From Paramacrobiotus metropolitanus (Eukaryota > Tardigrada > Eutardigrada > Parachela > Macrobiotidae): a DNA stretch of 64,000 nt. The position numbers and the translations under genes are program-made. The notes beneath the pieces are model-generated. The model did not search any database. It was given only the letters and a program-made list of their open reading frames with translations, and was not told where the DNA came from. The first letter of the stretch is position 1, and each line of letters begins with the position of its first letter. The DNA is taken from the NCBI RefSeq assembly GCF_019649055.1, contig NW_026570291.1:248001-312000 (forward strand), in the 5' to 3' direction. Shown here one piece after another: positions 1 through 12,436 of this stretch.

Positions 1-2779
1 TCATCCCTCCGCGAAGCCGGCGTTTCCGGCGCGGGAGCGTTGAACAGCCCCTCTGCGGGTGGGAAGGAACCGCTGCATGCCATCTCCACCAGTGGACAAG
101 ATGTGCCGTACGATGTCCTCTCGCCGGAACAGATCTGCCAGTACATGACGGAGGTGGTGCGAGAAGTCAATCAAGTGCTCCAGGTTAGCGATTGTATTAT
201 TATAATCATTACTGTCTGCGTTTTACAATTTTATTCGAGTTTTATATGGTTGGTTTGGCAAGTGAATTGGTAGTTCTTACTGAATTTTGCGGTATACAGT
301 ATATTTGGCTGGGTTAGTTAGTTTATGAATTTCGCTTGTTTGTACGTTGGGTGCTCCAAACTCCAAAATCATACGAACTATAAGTACTGCTTCGTTTGAA
401 TGCGCGGTGCTCTTCTGTATTTTAGCTTCCCACGACAACTGTCAGGCTGTTATTGAGTCAACTGAACTGGGATAAAGAAAGTCTGATGGAACGATTTTTT
501 GAGGATAGTGAAAAGTTGTTCCAGGATGCTCATGTTGTCTGCCGATCGGATTCGATCGGATCGGATAAAGAGGATATGCATGCTGCAAGTACATCGGTAA
601 GTCCTTGTTGTTTTCTTTAAATAGTATTCAGATCTTGGCCTTAAATTAATATTGAGATCTTTAAATTATTATTTATGATAAAGCTTGACGATGATAGGTG
701 ATGGTTTTAGATTTTTTTTATGGTGAAAGATTTTAAACGAGAAATATGCCGCGCTCAGTTGGTACTGGTAATACTTGCGATTAATGTGAGACCACTTACT
801 GCATACCTATTGTACTTACTGCATACCTGTACGGTAAGTCATTTTGATCACGCAATTTAAAAACACAACCGAACTTTGCGATTGCCTTATTAGGCTACTT
901 GTTTCGAAACATTATGGTTTCTCTCCATGGTGTTGTCAGATAGCACTCATAGTAGCATGAATTATTAGTATAGTTTACGGTGCAAATTAGTGGCATCGGT
1001 ACTATTTTGAATATTTGAAATTGAATTGATTGGTGGTTTTACAGAAAGAAACATGCGAGATTTGCTACACAACTTTGAAAAGCGGTTCTGGTGATTGGAA
1101 GGGCACGGATTGTGGTCATCGGTTCTGTGGGAGTTGCTGGAAAACATACTTGACCGGAAAGATTGTGGATGAGAACATAACGTATAAGATTGAATGTCCG
1201 GCGCATGATTGTCACATTTTGGTGGATGATGTATTTGTGATGCAAGTGATCAGCAATAGTCATAACGTGAGGAGAAAATATCAGCATGGAATCACCAATT
1301 CTTTCGTGGAATCCCATCGCTGTATGCGATGGTGTCCCGGTGCAGATTGTTTATACGCGGTGCGAGTCCGCTCGGCGGAGTGGATGCCGGTCAAATGTAC
1401 CCAGTGTCAAACTACCTTCTGCTTTCTCTGCGGCCAACCTTGGTGCGTTTGATTATCGAAGCGTGTATAAATGAATACTCGTACTGAATATGATTTCATT
1501 TTCAAATTCTGCAAGTGGTTATCAGAAAATGGCATATGTATGTATATTCGGTGTATACGCATTTTAATTCGTATACAATACATTTAGAAGTTTTAGCTGC
1601 CTTGGTTTTAGCAACAACATTCGCATTCGAAATGTTTTGCCAATTAAACCATACGAAACCATGCTGTCTGGAATTGTTAGTTAGTGACACCGTATGTTTG
1701 CACTTGTAGGCATGATCCAGTGACATGTGATGTTCTGAAACGATGGAGGAAAAAGTGTGCGGATGACAGCGAGACCAGCAACTGGATTGCTGCTAATACC
1801 AAGGAGTGTCCCACGTGCCACGCTACAATTGAAAAGGCAATTCGATTGAATTCTTTCTAAGGAGGATTAGTGATTAATTTTTCTTTGCAGGATGGTGGTT
1901 GCAATCATGTTGGTAAGTTCTATGCTTGCTAATACTATGAAGTACCAAAATGCTTCCTTAGACTGCCCATACGAGCATTGATACATGTTAGAGCAGTTAT
2001 GTACGACTGCGAGTGCGAACTATAGCTGACAAGTGACGACTTCTCTGGGTTGCAGTTTGTAAGAATGCCGTTTGCAAAGCAGAATTCTGTTGGATCTGTT
2101 TGGGTCCGTGGCAGCCCCATGGGTCATCCTGGTTTAAGTGCAACCGCTATACTGATGATGAAGCCAAAGCAGCTCGAGATGCTCAGGAAAAGTCACGATT
2201 TGCGCTACAGCGATATCTCTTCTATTTTAATCGCTATATGAATCATCAGCAAAGTTTGAAGCTGGAAACCAAGGTTATTTTATTCTGTTTATGGTGAAAA
2301 GTAAACTTATTGATAATTATTGAACCGTTTTATGTTTTCAGTTAAACAACTCCATTCTCCTCAAGATGGAAGAATTACAGCAGCACAATATGTCCTGGAT
2401 TGAAGTGCAGTTCTTACAGAAAGCGTAAGTTTATTAGCCGACCCTGGCCTCGCTTTCAGCTTTCTTACGATGGATAATTTTCTATTACAGAGTGAATATT
2501 CTGCAACAGTGTCGCCAAACTTTAATGTACACGTACGTATTCGCCTTCTACCTGCAGAAGAACAATCAGCAGATCATGTTTGAAGATAATCAACATGATC
2601 TGGAGAATGCGACAGAAACCCTATCCGGTTACCTGGAACGTGATATTACCGGTCAGAACGCGGTGGAAATCAAACAGAAAGTGCAGGATAAAGCCAGTTA
2701 TTGCGAAATACGCCGGCGAGCCTTGGTGGATCATGTGCATGAAGGCTATGATAAAGATTGGTGGGAATTCTCATCGTAA
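1..2779 (+). CDS. ari-1: Ariadne-1 type RBR E3 ubiquitin ligase (5' end outside the window)
   Basis: Exons 1-183, 426-596, 1045-1442, 1710-1836, 1891-1912, 2056-2273, 2342-2424 and 2491-2779 join in phase into 496 codons, ending at TAA 2777-2779. Human ARIH1 has about 557 residues, so the acidic N-terminus is missing. The order is the ARIH1 N-terminal segment, RING1 (CEICYTTL, then [10 protein letters not shown]), IBR (RWCPGADC, then [13 protein letters not shown]), RING2 with the catalytic cysteine in DGGCNH, and the C-terminal Ariadne domain ([28 protein letters not shown]). RBR ligases take ubiquitin from an E2 onto the RING2 cysteine before transfer; Ariadne-1 is activated by neddylated cullin-RING ligases. 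All introns are GT-AG except 1837-1890, which starts with GC. The catalytic cysteine sits in the 22-nt exon 1891-1912. Family assignment is secure; orthology to ARIH1 rather than ARIH2 rests on remembered sequence. Confidence 0.95.
1837..1890 (+). other. GC-AG intron in the Ariadne-1 gene
   Basis: The exon ends ...ATTGAAAAG and the intron opens with GCAATT. There is no GT nearby, and reading on meets a TAA within a few codons. The acceptor TTCTTTGCAG is good. Joining gives IEK-DGGCNH, exactly the family sequence, so a non-canonical GC donor is required. The intron is only 54 nt. Confidence 0.85.
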
Positions 2780-3282
2780 AAACCCGAATGAAATATTTTT
2801 ATCATAGTTTTCTGTTACCCGTTTATCGGTTTCCTCATCTTTTGTTTTTTTGTGCTGTTTGGTTTCTTTTGTTTCATAGTTTAATATTGGTCCTTGCACG
2901 GCGGCTGAATATATTCAAAAGATGTCATGGTGATTTTATTAGAGTAAAAATTTTATTCTCTATGCTTGTGCCAAGTTATAATCGTAATGCTCACAGTCAG
3001 AAACTCAACTTCGTTAGAACTGCTAAATTATTTGACCTCAAAAAGTGGTGTTTGACGTCTGACGATCGAAATATGCAGAATTATAGCGCTTTCCGCAGTT
3101 TAAACTTTTTTCTACGGATCCGTCGCGTTCACCTCTACGACATTTGTCAGAACTCTTTAACCATCTGCTTCTCTTTAAAGCCACAAAAAGATAAAAAGCT
3201 AAAAAGATACGCAGACAACAAAGAGGAAAAAACCGTCATATTCTCATTAGTTTTTCTTAAATATCGCACGACTACAAAATTC
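2780..3282. other. Short spacer between convergent Ariadne-1 and GIT genes
   Basis: About 500 bp separate the two stop codons, so the 3' UTRs must be short or overlap. On the minus strand an AATAAA (2940-2935) and nearby A/T-rich sequence could end the GIT transcript. I see no AATAAA for Ariadne-1 on the plus strand. The long plus-strand open frame starting here runs antisense through the last GIT exons and is not a gene. Confidence 0.5.
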
Positions 3283-6200
3283 CTATTTCGGGAATGGAGT
3301 GCTGTGAACCGCATCCGCATTGTTGCCCAAGCTGGTGTAAAGCAAAAGAATATTCTTCAAACCCATAGCCACATTATAGGCATCGTCGATGAGCATCTGT
3401 TTCAGCGCCGCTTTAGTTTTACTAGCTCTGTTATCGCCTGGCGATCTGTCCGCATCTCCATCCGGAAAACCAGATGTAGTTTCATTTACAAACTCCAGAC
3501 AGTCTGTCAAAAGTCGGTTGGAGCTGGTCAAAAGGTCGGACAACGCCGCTGGCCGTTCTCCATCCTGCAAAAGGAACCAATCAAGACGACTTAAATCTTC
3601 TGACCGTACGACGCAAAAAATCGTACCATAAAGGGTAAACAGTGGTTGCAGAGATTATGGGTCAAGGTGTGGATTCTCTGCGCACATTTACTCAGTACGT
3701 TATGATCTTCATTTTCCGCCGCGCGTTTCAGCTCATGGATGGATTGTGTGATCTGCGACGTGTACCCACTGACCGACTCCTGGTCCGGCCGGATGCTCCT
3801 CTCAGGAGAACTGTGAACAGGAATAATCACATCTTTAACAAAACCACTTCATGTATGTGCAGATAACCCCGCTTGACACAAAAAAATTAGTCAATTTACT
3901 GAACAATCCATTTTTTCATTTTACCATAGACGAGAAAAAAAAGTTCACCCGATAAAATTACTGCGGCATTTAGAAATCATTTAAAAAAACGATGTGGAAA
4001 GCATACCCGTCAATGTTTCCGTTAGATTCTTCGTTTGTATCTGCAAGTCCGGAGTCATCCCGAAGCGTTCGCGGAAATGGAACGGGACGTGCAACAGATG
4101 AATCTGCGCCTCCCGGCATATTGCCACACTCCTGGATCTTCCTCGACTGATCGTTCAGCAAAACGGAAACCTGGATGAACATCATAGCGTTCAGCGTCAC
4201 CAAACAGAACGGTGATGGTGTTGCAATTATCAACGAATACAGGTACGTTAATGAGATTAACTGGTATTCACTCACTTGGTTGTTCAAGCGCTCGAGATCA
4301 TTTCGCATAGCATCCACCGTTCTTGACAGATCTTTTTCCCGTGCTATCGTCTCATCCAACGCCTTCTTCATCTCCATATACTGTTCCGCCGTCACACTCT
4401 GCTGGCTGGTCTCCCGTGTCAAACGCACATTCCGCACTTGGGCATAAATTGGCTCCTTTCCCGCGCGCACCGCTTGCGCATTGCCACGGACAGCGCCTGC
4501 AGCTGGCGCAAAATCCAAATAGTCTTCATCCTCACGATCGTCCAGCGTCACGTCATACACCGGACTTTCCCGGGTTGCGTCATCTCGATCGACTTCCCGT
4601 TCAGTGCTAGGCCCGCGCGAAGCCGCTCTGGAAACGGAAAGTATCGTCGCCTGCTGGGGTGTTGGCACGGGAGCAGGAAGGGCCCGCGCGCTGTCACCGC
4701 CGCCTTGACGACGCCGTATTTCGGTCAGCAAATCAATGATTAGCCCGGCTAAGTCACGGGAGTTTAGCGTGCCCAGTTTCTGACGCATTTGGTTATGCGT
4801 CGAAGATAATTTCGGATTAACCGGCAAAAATCCGGATGGACGGCGGTGCGTGGGCGTGTGAGCATCCTCCCCTTGGCAAGCTAACAACAAGCAAAATAAG
4901 CCATAGTGCCGAGCATTATGGGCATCAGAAACCAAAAGATTTTTATCTCACCAGCTTCTGTTTCGCGCCGATCCACTTCATCGTACACATCCATAGCTAA
5001 CGTTTCCAACAGGCTGTTACTGAGCGCATGCAATGCTCGTCGAGCGCTTTTCGAAAGCTCTGACAGATCAGAAGAGCTAAAAATGCAAGTCCCGCTAAAT
5101 ATCACAAAGCCTGCAACGATGATTGTTACCAAAAAGCGGTACATACTGATCCCCCATTTCTGGTATGAGGAAGTGCTGTCCCGCTGCATGATCCGGTCGT
5201 CGGTTGCACAAGAAGAACGCCAAGCGATCTGTCACCTCATACTGGCATTCCGCGATGCGATCTGCCAAGACCGGATTAGGAACACAGCGCGCATGGTCCG
5301 CCGGGGTTTTCCCGGCAATATCAGGAGCACCTACAGAGAAAAATCAGTCCTTTCGAGCAAGATAACAACAAACCCGTTTGAAGATGCCTTACCTGGATCA
5401 GCGCCGTATACAATTAACAGTTCCACCTGCGATGCTTGTCCAGCTTTAGCAGCCACGTGCAGAGGCCGATTACCCTTTTCCCGATGCCAATAGTTCGGAT
5501 CAGCTCCCAAGCATAAAAGGCGCAAAGATATTTCAATGTTGCCTGTTCTGACGGATGAGTGCAGTTGCTACAAAAAGCATTTCACTCTTTTCTGTTGTCT
5601 AAACTGTCTGCCACTTCTATTTAGAACTCCAAAAACATGTTTCATTACGCAATACAGCAGATGCTAAAGGAAGTGCATCTATCTTACTCAGAAGTCAGGA
5701 GTACTCGTACATATCAGCTTTCACCAGCGAAATAAATTTTTAAACACACTGAATATCGTTTACTATTAGAATAAATCTTTACAGAAGAGGACAACACAGC
5801 GGCACTTGCATAGTGGGAAATACGTAAAAGAGGCTCAAAAACAATGTGAAAAATATGAACACGATGTGAAAATGCTCAAAAACAAAAGCGGTACCTGGCT
5901 GACATCCTCCAAAGTGCTTTGCGAATCGTCTCTAGTGGGACGGTGAATAAATGACTGCAGTTGATACTTGGCACGGATGAAGTCCGATTTATTAGGATGA
6001 ATGGGATCTTTCGGAGACGGTTTGCGGCGTTGCGTCTGGCTGTGCTGCTTATGCCCTGTGGCGGCGGCTGCCGCCAGCGCCAACGGACTGCTCCCACTGG
6101 ACGTTAAACTTGTGTGGCCGGATGAGGAACCGGGATGGAGGAGACAGTATTCCCATAAACCATTGGCACCCTTACTGTACAGGCTGGTTACCATCTGCAA

Positions 6201-6938
6201 AAAAAACATTCAAACTGTCAAATTGTTAAGCAGGTTGTAAATAATTTAATACTATTATCGCAGAGCAGTATAATAACAGTATTCAAACTTTATCAACGTA
6301 GATATCTTGACCACTATTTCCCAAAATAATGGAAAATATTGCTGGTTAATTTAAAAAAGAATATAGTCTAAACATTTTTATACTTTTAAAATTAAAATCT
6401 GGTTTGTCTAGATAAAAATTAATTATCGTGACCAACATTTCCCAAAATATTTTCTAGTTAATTTAGAAAAATACCAAAATATTTTCACACGCTTTTTTAA
6501 ATAAAAAATTTGGTTTCTTCAAATAAAATTTATGCTTCGGTACAGCGTGATCCTTATCTTACCGTGAGCAATGTGGGTGGCCAATGCCAGCATCCGGCGG
6601 CGGCGCTAGAGGACGGACTGCCGCTGGCACTAGATGCCGTGCTGCGACGCTGCGGACGAGCACGGGCTAAGGGCAGGGGCTTCACCTGGGACACATGACG
6701 GCCCAGTACACGGTGGATGCTGCAGCACTCCTCGCAGATGAGCACACCACGGTTCACCGAGGCCCACGTGGCGTCTGTGGAAACCGAAGCTGCAGTTCAC
6801 GGTACACTGGAAGAGTAGGGAATATAACGTACCTGCAGCGCCACAATCAGCGCAGATCTGATTGATCATGGTGGTGGTGGTGGCGATGCCACCCACTGCG
6901 GGACTGCGCCATGGCGACTGCTGCTGTGGTGTATTCAT
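3283..6938 (-). CDS. Git: GIT ArfGAP scaffold (ArfGAP, ankyrin repeats, Spa2 homology, FAT-like C-terminus)
   Basis: Ten exons on the minus strand (6938-6833, 6774-6563, 6194-5895, 5567-5393, 5330-5147, 5076-4952, 4880-4276, 4170-4007, 3810-3627, 3564-3283) join in phase to 778 residues, close to GIT1/GIT2 (about 760). The ArfGAP zinc finger is CX2CX16CX2C (CADC...CEEC), and the arginine finger is in IHRVLGRH. The ankyrin repeats read [10 protein letters not shown] and [11 protein letters not shown], followed by [16 protein letters not shown]. The Spa2-homology part contains [11 protein letters not shown] and [14 protein letters not shown] coiled coil and a four-helix FAT-like end ([15 protein letters not shown]) follow. 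GIT proteins switch off Arf6 and, with PIX, build focal-adhesion and synaptic scaffolds. The start is M at 6938; a second M 23 codons on (MINQICADC) fits the usual GIT start as well. Odd points are an insertion of about 26 residues in the ArfGAP domain and two in-frame acceptors 9 nt apart at exon 7 (4880 or 4871). Confidence 0.95.
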
Positions 6939-7843
6939 GGCGGATCTTTCCCTGGCCAGTTTCGTCTACGCACTGCTGCTGCCAGCCAAAGGCAAGGATA
7001 TTGGCAAGTGTAAAAGGATAAAAATAAGGCGATGCAGTAGGCTGAGGATAAAAATCTGGTAAAGATGAAACAGCAAAATATCCAAGTTACATTTTCAGAT
7101 CCACCTACACAAACGCAGAATGTAGGTTAAGTAGCGCTATAAAGATTCTCAGATCAGAGACGAATACGAATGACGGGCACTGTAAACCGCTACGGGGAAA
7201 TCAAATTCTGCAGCTGCTTGTCAAGTTACTGGATAGCATAAAATAAAGGAATCGCAAGTGGGAAAAATGTACGAGTACTGGAAAAACAGCATTTCATGTT
7301 TTGCGGTTGTTTGCATTTATTTACGATTGTAGGACTACTAGGAAGTCAAACGTTTTTCAGTTTTGGTTTTGAGGCGTCAGTAGCGGATCGAGCTGAAGCC
7401 TCTTATACGTATAGCTAAGGGGCTTCATCGCCGAAACACACTTCCGGTTGGTAGCCACAATGACAATACTCTTACAAAAATTATTCACGAAAAATATTAG
7501 CCGAAAACGGGCAGAGTTTTGTAACTTTTATTATTTTTTAGGATGCACGTAGCCTATATACGAACACCTTTGGAAATTTTAAATTGCAGCTGAAGCTGTG
7601 AAGTAAAAAATACCCATCCCATTAATCCGCGGTGTAAGAAACTGAGCAGTGTGTTTGTTTGGCTGCTCACGCTAACTGTTTTGACTTTTGCTGCTCGTTG
7701 AATAATTTCCTACCGTCAGTACTGTATTCTTGAATGCCTTGACAGAAACCTGGATTTTTTATTCTGTGTATATTATTATATTGATTAACAACTGGGCTCC
7801 TGTTGATACCTTGTTTCCTTTGGATAATCTATCTGTAAACGCA
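6939..7843. promoter_or_regulatory. Divergent promoter region shared by GIT and mRpS33
   Basis: The 905 bp between the two opposite starts hold no coding frame I trust, so this is presumably a bidirectional promoter with both 5' UTRs. I could not place a TATA box or initiator with confidence. A copy of the recurrent noncoding 9-mer GTACGAGTA lies at 7269-7277. Confidence 0.4.
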
Positions 7844-8212
7844 ATGAGCGGTCCTGCACCTGTGTCGAGGTACGCGCAGATGATGACGCGCCTCAGTCGT
7901 CGCATCTTCAACGAACCCGCTCGCCCGATGGACACCGAAGCCAACCGCATTGTCAAAGTGTTAGGCGAGTGGCCGCGAGAGAAACAAGGCTATATTACCA
8001 ACTATTATCCGCCCCATCCGCAGATCTGGAAGATGATCCGGACTCTGCGCGATCACGGTCTCTTTCGCGACGAACATCTGGACTTCAACGAGGAGATGGA
8101 GCGACAGCGGGCGCTGCGCGGCAAACCCCGACCGCACTACAAAGTGCAGACCAAGAAGAAGACGGAGGCAGCGGCGGCGCCTGGCGCACCCGCTGCTGCA
8201 AAGAAAAAATGA
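7844..8212 (+). CDS. mRpS33: Mitochondrial small ribosomal subunit protein mS33
   Basis: Single-exon frame of 122 residues from ATG 7844, chosen because MSGPAPVSRYAQMMTRLS matches the family start; a longer open frame upstream lacks similarity. MRPS33 is about 106 residues in human. The family pattern is clear: RLSRRIFNEPARPMD, then VLGEWPREKQGYITNYYP, MIRTLRDHGLFRDEHLDF and a basic C-terminus ending in KKK. It is a metazoan/fungal-specific protein of the mitochondrial 28S subunit head. The first 30 residues are rich in Arg and Ser with few acids, which fits import into mitochondria. The tail Ala/Lys stretch is low complexity. An AATAAA at 8412-8417 is the likely poly(A) signal. Confidence 0.93.
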   Translation: MSGPAPVSRYAQMMTRLSRRIFNEPARPMDTEANRIVKVLGEWPREKQGYITNYYPPHPQIWKMIRTLRDHGLFRDEHLDFNEEMERQRALRGKPRPHYKVQTKKKTEAAAAPGAPAAAKKK

Positions 8213-8411
8213 GTTGCTGTTCGCCAAAATTGGAGCGATTTTTTTTTTATTGGAGCGAATTTGTGTAACAAAACCATAGGTCAGCGGTTCTTGTGGTGTA
8301 TGGGCTGAGTGAACTTGTCCCATTTGTACTGAACTGATTGGTCACGGTGTCCTCTGCTGCTTAACAGCAAAATGTGCAATTACCAAATGTCCAGTTAAGA
8401 CATTATTGTGC

Positions 8412-8417
8412 AATAAA
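8412..8417 (+). terminator. Polyadenylation signal for mRpS33
   Basis: AATAAA about 200 nt after the mRpS33 stop codon, in A/T-rich sequence. The MBOAT gene ends 300 bp further on from the other strand, so the two transcripts end very close together. Confidence 0.6.
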
Positions 8418-8716
8418 TTCATATTCAATGGTAATTATTGGCAGACGGTTCTACAAAAATTGTTTTTCTGACGCGTTCCCGAATTTCTCATGGTTTTTCA
8501 GTTTTGTTTGTAAACGTAAACTGGTTAATATTTAATGAACAAAAGCGAAACAAAAAACAACAAAATTCCCCGACAAAAATCGGGCTTTTCCAGCGCATAC
8601 AAAATCCCCAATCTGCAGGGAAAACCACGTTTTTTCAGTGCCAAAAAAAGAAACAAACACAGAAATCTGCACAAGCATGCCGCATTGCGTAATGCACACG
8701 CATCTTGGCAGCATGT

Positions 8717-11700
8717 TTATCCGGTGGCAGGTTTATTAGCAAACTGTACATCTTTATGGGTGCTGGGTGCCGCTTCTAATCCCGGTCCGGTGACTGTTCC
8801 GGCCGGCGACAAATTCCTGTGTCGCACTCCTTCGTCCCCTTGCTCAGGTTTCAACCGGTCTGAACTGGGCGATTTCGGTGCGTCGCCGTCTGATTTCTTT
8901 TGGGATCCCAAATCTTTAACCGGTTTCCGTTCTGATTTAAGGAAAAACGGCAGCACGAACACCGCCAGAAGCGCCAAAACGTGAAAATGGAAATACAGAG
9001 CTCTGCAAACAGAAATTTCAAAATTACGAGCGGTTCTGCCAATGCATAAAATTAATTAGTGTACGTATCCGTATACAGTGCACGTTATACAAAACATTCT
9101 TGCACCAGGTCGCCACTACGTACAGTTGCTCATACTATATTTAACGAACATCCGAAAAACATTAATCCATTTATCCGTTATTCGGGAACAAAAACACGAT
9201 CCTGTGGCTTAAACTTACTTGTAAATGATCCAAGCATATCTGAATTCCAAAAGCACGAAAGGGAACGTAACATAGGCTAAGCAGAGGCGTGTCGTTAGGA
9301 AAGTCATAAAATCATACACAACGCGAGAGATTTTCCATTTCTGAAAGTGTGGACGAAAAACTCGGCGAGCCTGGTCAAAAGAAAACGATGGTAATGAAAT
9401 TAATTAATCTTTCACCAAAACGATGTGTTATGCTTACCCATCTGGCCGCTTCCGTGAACAGCGCTCCGGAAATGAAGGTAACATAGTATCCCGGATAGAA
9501 ACCTAAACAAAACAGTACGTCATCCACGTTAATCGATTTCGCCTACACAATAGCGTTTAAGAGAAACAGCATGTGATGAATCCTGTTGTTTACCGTGCCA
9601 AAAAGCGGACAACGTGTAGGTTGCCATCATGGGCAAGAAACGGGCCCGATCGTAGGCGACATATCGCAACCAGCGGGCAGTACAGCTGTTCCATGCGATC
9701 AACGCACTGCGCATATTCTGGCTGAACTGTACGGATAGGTAAAACAATCAGGATAATGGGAACCCGCACAGGTTACGCAAATAAACGCACCTCAAACTCA
9801 ATGATATCCACATTGCTAACCAAATCAAACTTGGGTTTCCCCAGCTCGTCGTATCCATTAAAACCCAAGCCGGAAGCGTTGGCCACGGCATCCGCTACGA
9901 TAGGAAAATACCAAACCGTATTAATTATCCAACTGCCAATTTTACATAATAATCAGCATCATGCTCCTCTTTCAAACATCGATGTAGAATTTTACTTACA
10001 CAGAAGCCACGCCACATAATACTTGAATCTGACAAAGGTAGTCCCGATGAGCAGATAAAACATCAACTGGATCACAGACAATTTACTCAAACTGCTTTCC
10101 TCTGCAGAAACATAATTACACTAGTGCAACTCATCCCCGGAACCAATTGGTAAAATGAGTAAAATCAATAAATCACTCATCCTACCAGTCAACAAATCCA
10201 ACGGCACACCCGGCACGAGCATGATGTGCAAATAGCAGAGGAAAACGGCAGCCAGCACTTTCTTTGTCACTGCAGCACATCACTTTCAATCAGACTCCAC
10301 CAAACAGATCAATACACAGGAAAAGAGGAGTATACCCTACCCGGCCACAATGGGGATGGATGGTACTGAGGCGGGGGCAGCATCTCGGCTTCCGTCACCT
10401 GCTCCGTGGACTGACCGGCTTTGCCGCCTTCCGACAAGGTCGGCGCTTTCTTGACGGCATCCTCCGTTTTCTTGTACGAACTGGGCTCAATACTGTTACC
10501 CTCGATGAAGTCCATGTATTCATCGTAAAAACAGAAAGGTCCGCATAATAGGGACTGGAAGCTAAAGACATAGGAAAGGAACTCCCAGTAATTGGGAGGA
10601 GTTCTAAAAACGAAATGCATTAGACCAAAATTCCCGAGGAAACCGCTGCTAAGATACAGTACCTAATGGCATGCCGAGGCTGATCGGGCAGCTTGAGTCT
10701 GGCGGGATCCTTCCCACCATCTGCGCTTCCAGAGAAACCTTTTGCAGATAACAACAAAAATAAGCAAGGAACGAAACATACCGTGCACAGCGAAGGCATA
10801 GGCCGTTATCTTCTGGACAATCACCATCATCGGCCTGTTCAAAATCACCCTGTTATGTAATATAGAACAGGAGTTGAAACAAAGGAAATCACTCCGCATG
10901 CAAAACGCAAGGAACGCTAAAGAGGACACAAACGGGGTTAGGGGCGTCACAGTCAGGTTACACAACAGCCAGGTGCGAAAGCGTTATTTACATATATTTC
11001 GTGGTGGTTAGTGAAGTAGGTATCCAAAGCGATAGTCAGTGTTAACTATTCACAAATGATTATGCACATGAAATACATCGTGTTAGAGTTAGTTCGTGGA
11101 TTTACCGGATTACAAGACTGTGTTATGCCCATAAAACATATGAACTCTTTATAGGTCGCAAGTTAAAATATGTCGGCAAATATGTTGATAGAACAATAAC
11201 TCTTTTTCTGTTATTAATTACATTACTATTACAAAGTTTTGTTATATTAATATACGGTTATTAATACGACACAAAATCATCGAAAACTAATGGTATCACA
11301 ATACAGCAAACTGAATAACTGATTCAGCGCGTGCTAAAACGTGGTTATGCTTTATGCAGTGTTATTATATGGCATTCACCCGCCACCTGGGAGAGAAAGT
11401 AATACGCAAAGCAGGAAGGAAAGGGAAGATTAGAGGACACACACGTGTTTGATCACTTACATGGTAATATCCAAATTATATCCACCGTAGTCCTTCATCA
11501 TTCGATAAATATGGAGATATGATAAATATCCCACGGCCACAACAAACACGATCAGCTGCGCGTACCGCGGATTGGCAAGTCGCGTGATGTAATAGCATAT
11601 CGTCGTTACAGCCAATAAATACAGCGATCGTCTACGACATCAGGCAGTAAATTAGAAAACACAACTCGATGGAATGCAACCATGTATTAGCAAAGCTAAT

Positions 11701-12436
11701 GAACCTACATCCCGAAGCAGAAGAATGCCATGAAGGCGCCCAGTAATCCGCATGCTAATAACCGATACGTCCGCACGGAAGGAAACGCCTTGTACGCGGG
11801 CAGCCATAATCGGATAGCTGTGCCCGCAACTATGCCCAGGATTTCACAAAACAGGAAATTTATCTGAAAACAGGCAAAACAACAATTAACAAATGACAGA
11901 AAACGTTCAACTTCTGGCTAGTTGATAAGATGCGACAACCGAATCGTCGAAGCTCATCACTAAATACAATAAACGGAAGTCTCTGCCCTGGATCTTTTCT
12001 ATGGCTTCAAACGCCACATTTAACAATAATTTCCGACAGCATGCCGCCACAATGCGATACGCAATCCCTAGGCATAAGAATCAAATTACACACCCAAATC
12101 TCTGGTTTCTTTCAATGAGAAAACGGTGGTATATTATATATTTTCAACTGAAGTATGTCAAAAAAATATTTTTCACACGGTATACCGTGTAATGTATTTC
12201 TCTATAAATTTATAGCAAAAAAATTTATTTCTCTACTAAATTACAGCAAAAAATTTGATAAATAATAATTAATAATATCTGATTTGTTTACGCTTTACCT
12301 GATCCAGTTCAATACCGAACTGGTCAGACAGCGGCTGGAGGAGGCGCGATCCCTGCAGGAGCACATTGGACTCGTCCCATCCGACTCCCCGACGACTGTC
12401 GGGGATGTGGTAATGCTGGGGCATCGCTCCCGACAT
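8717..12436 (-). CDS. MBOAT1/2-type lysophospholipid acyltransferase
   Basis: Thirteen minus-strand exons (12436-12299, 11863-11709, 11631-11461, 10849-10782, 10720-10663, 10603-10341, 10269-10186, 10101-10000, 9894-9791, 9726-9594, 9502-9438, 9370-9219, 9002-8717) keep phase and give 592 residues; vertebrate MBOAT1/2 have about 500. The start MSGAMPQHYHIPDS leads into LLQPLSDQFGIELDQ, as in MBOAT2. Typical blocks are RPMMVIVQKITAYAF, PPNYWEFLSYVF, DAVANASGLGFNGYDE, AWNSCTARWLRYVAYDR (catalytic Asn region) and TLSAFWHGFYPGYY (catalytic His). Many hydrophobic segments show a multipass ER membrane enzyme. The family moves acyl chains from acyl-CoA to lyso-PE, lyso-PS or lyso-PC in the Lands cycle; insect relatives are oys and nessy. 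The last exon adds about 70 polar, Ser/Pro/Lys-rich residues after the final membrane segment, which explains the extra length. Substrate cannot be told from sequence. Confidence 0.93.

Noticed and set aside
2758-3594. 278-codon plus-strand open frame
   Set aside because: It lies antisense to the last GIT exons, has no family likeness and begins inside the Ariadne-1 end.
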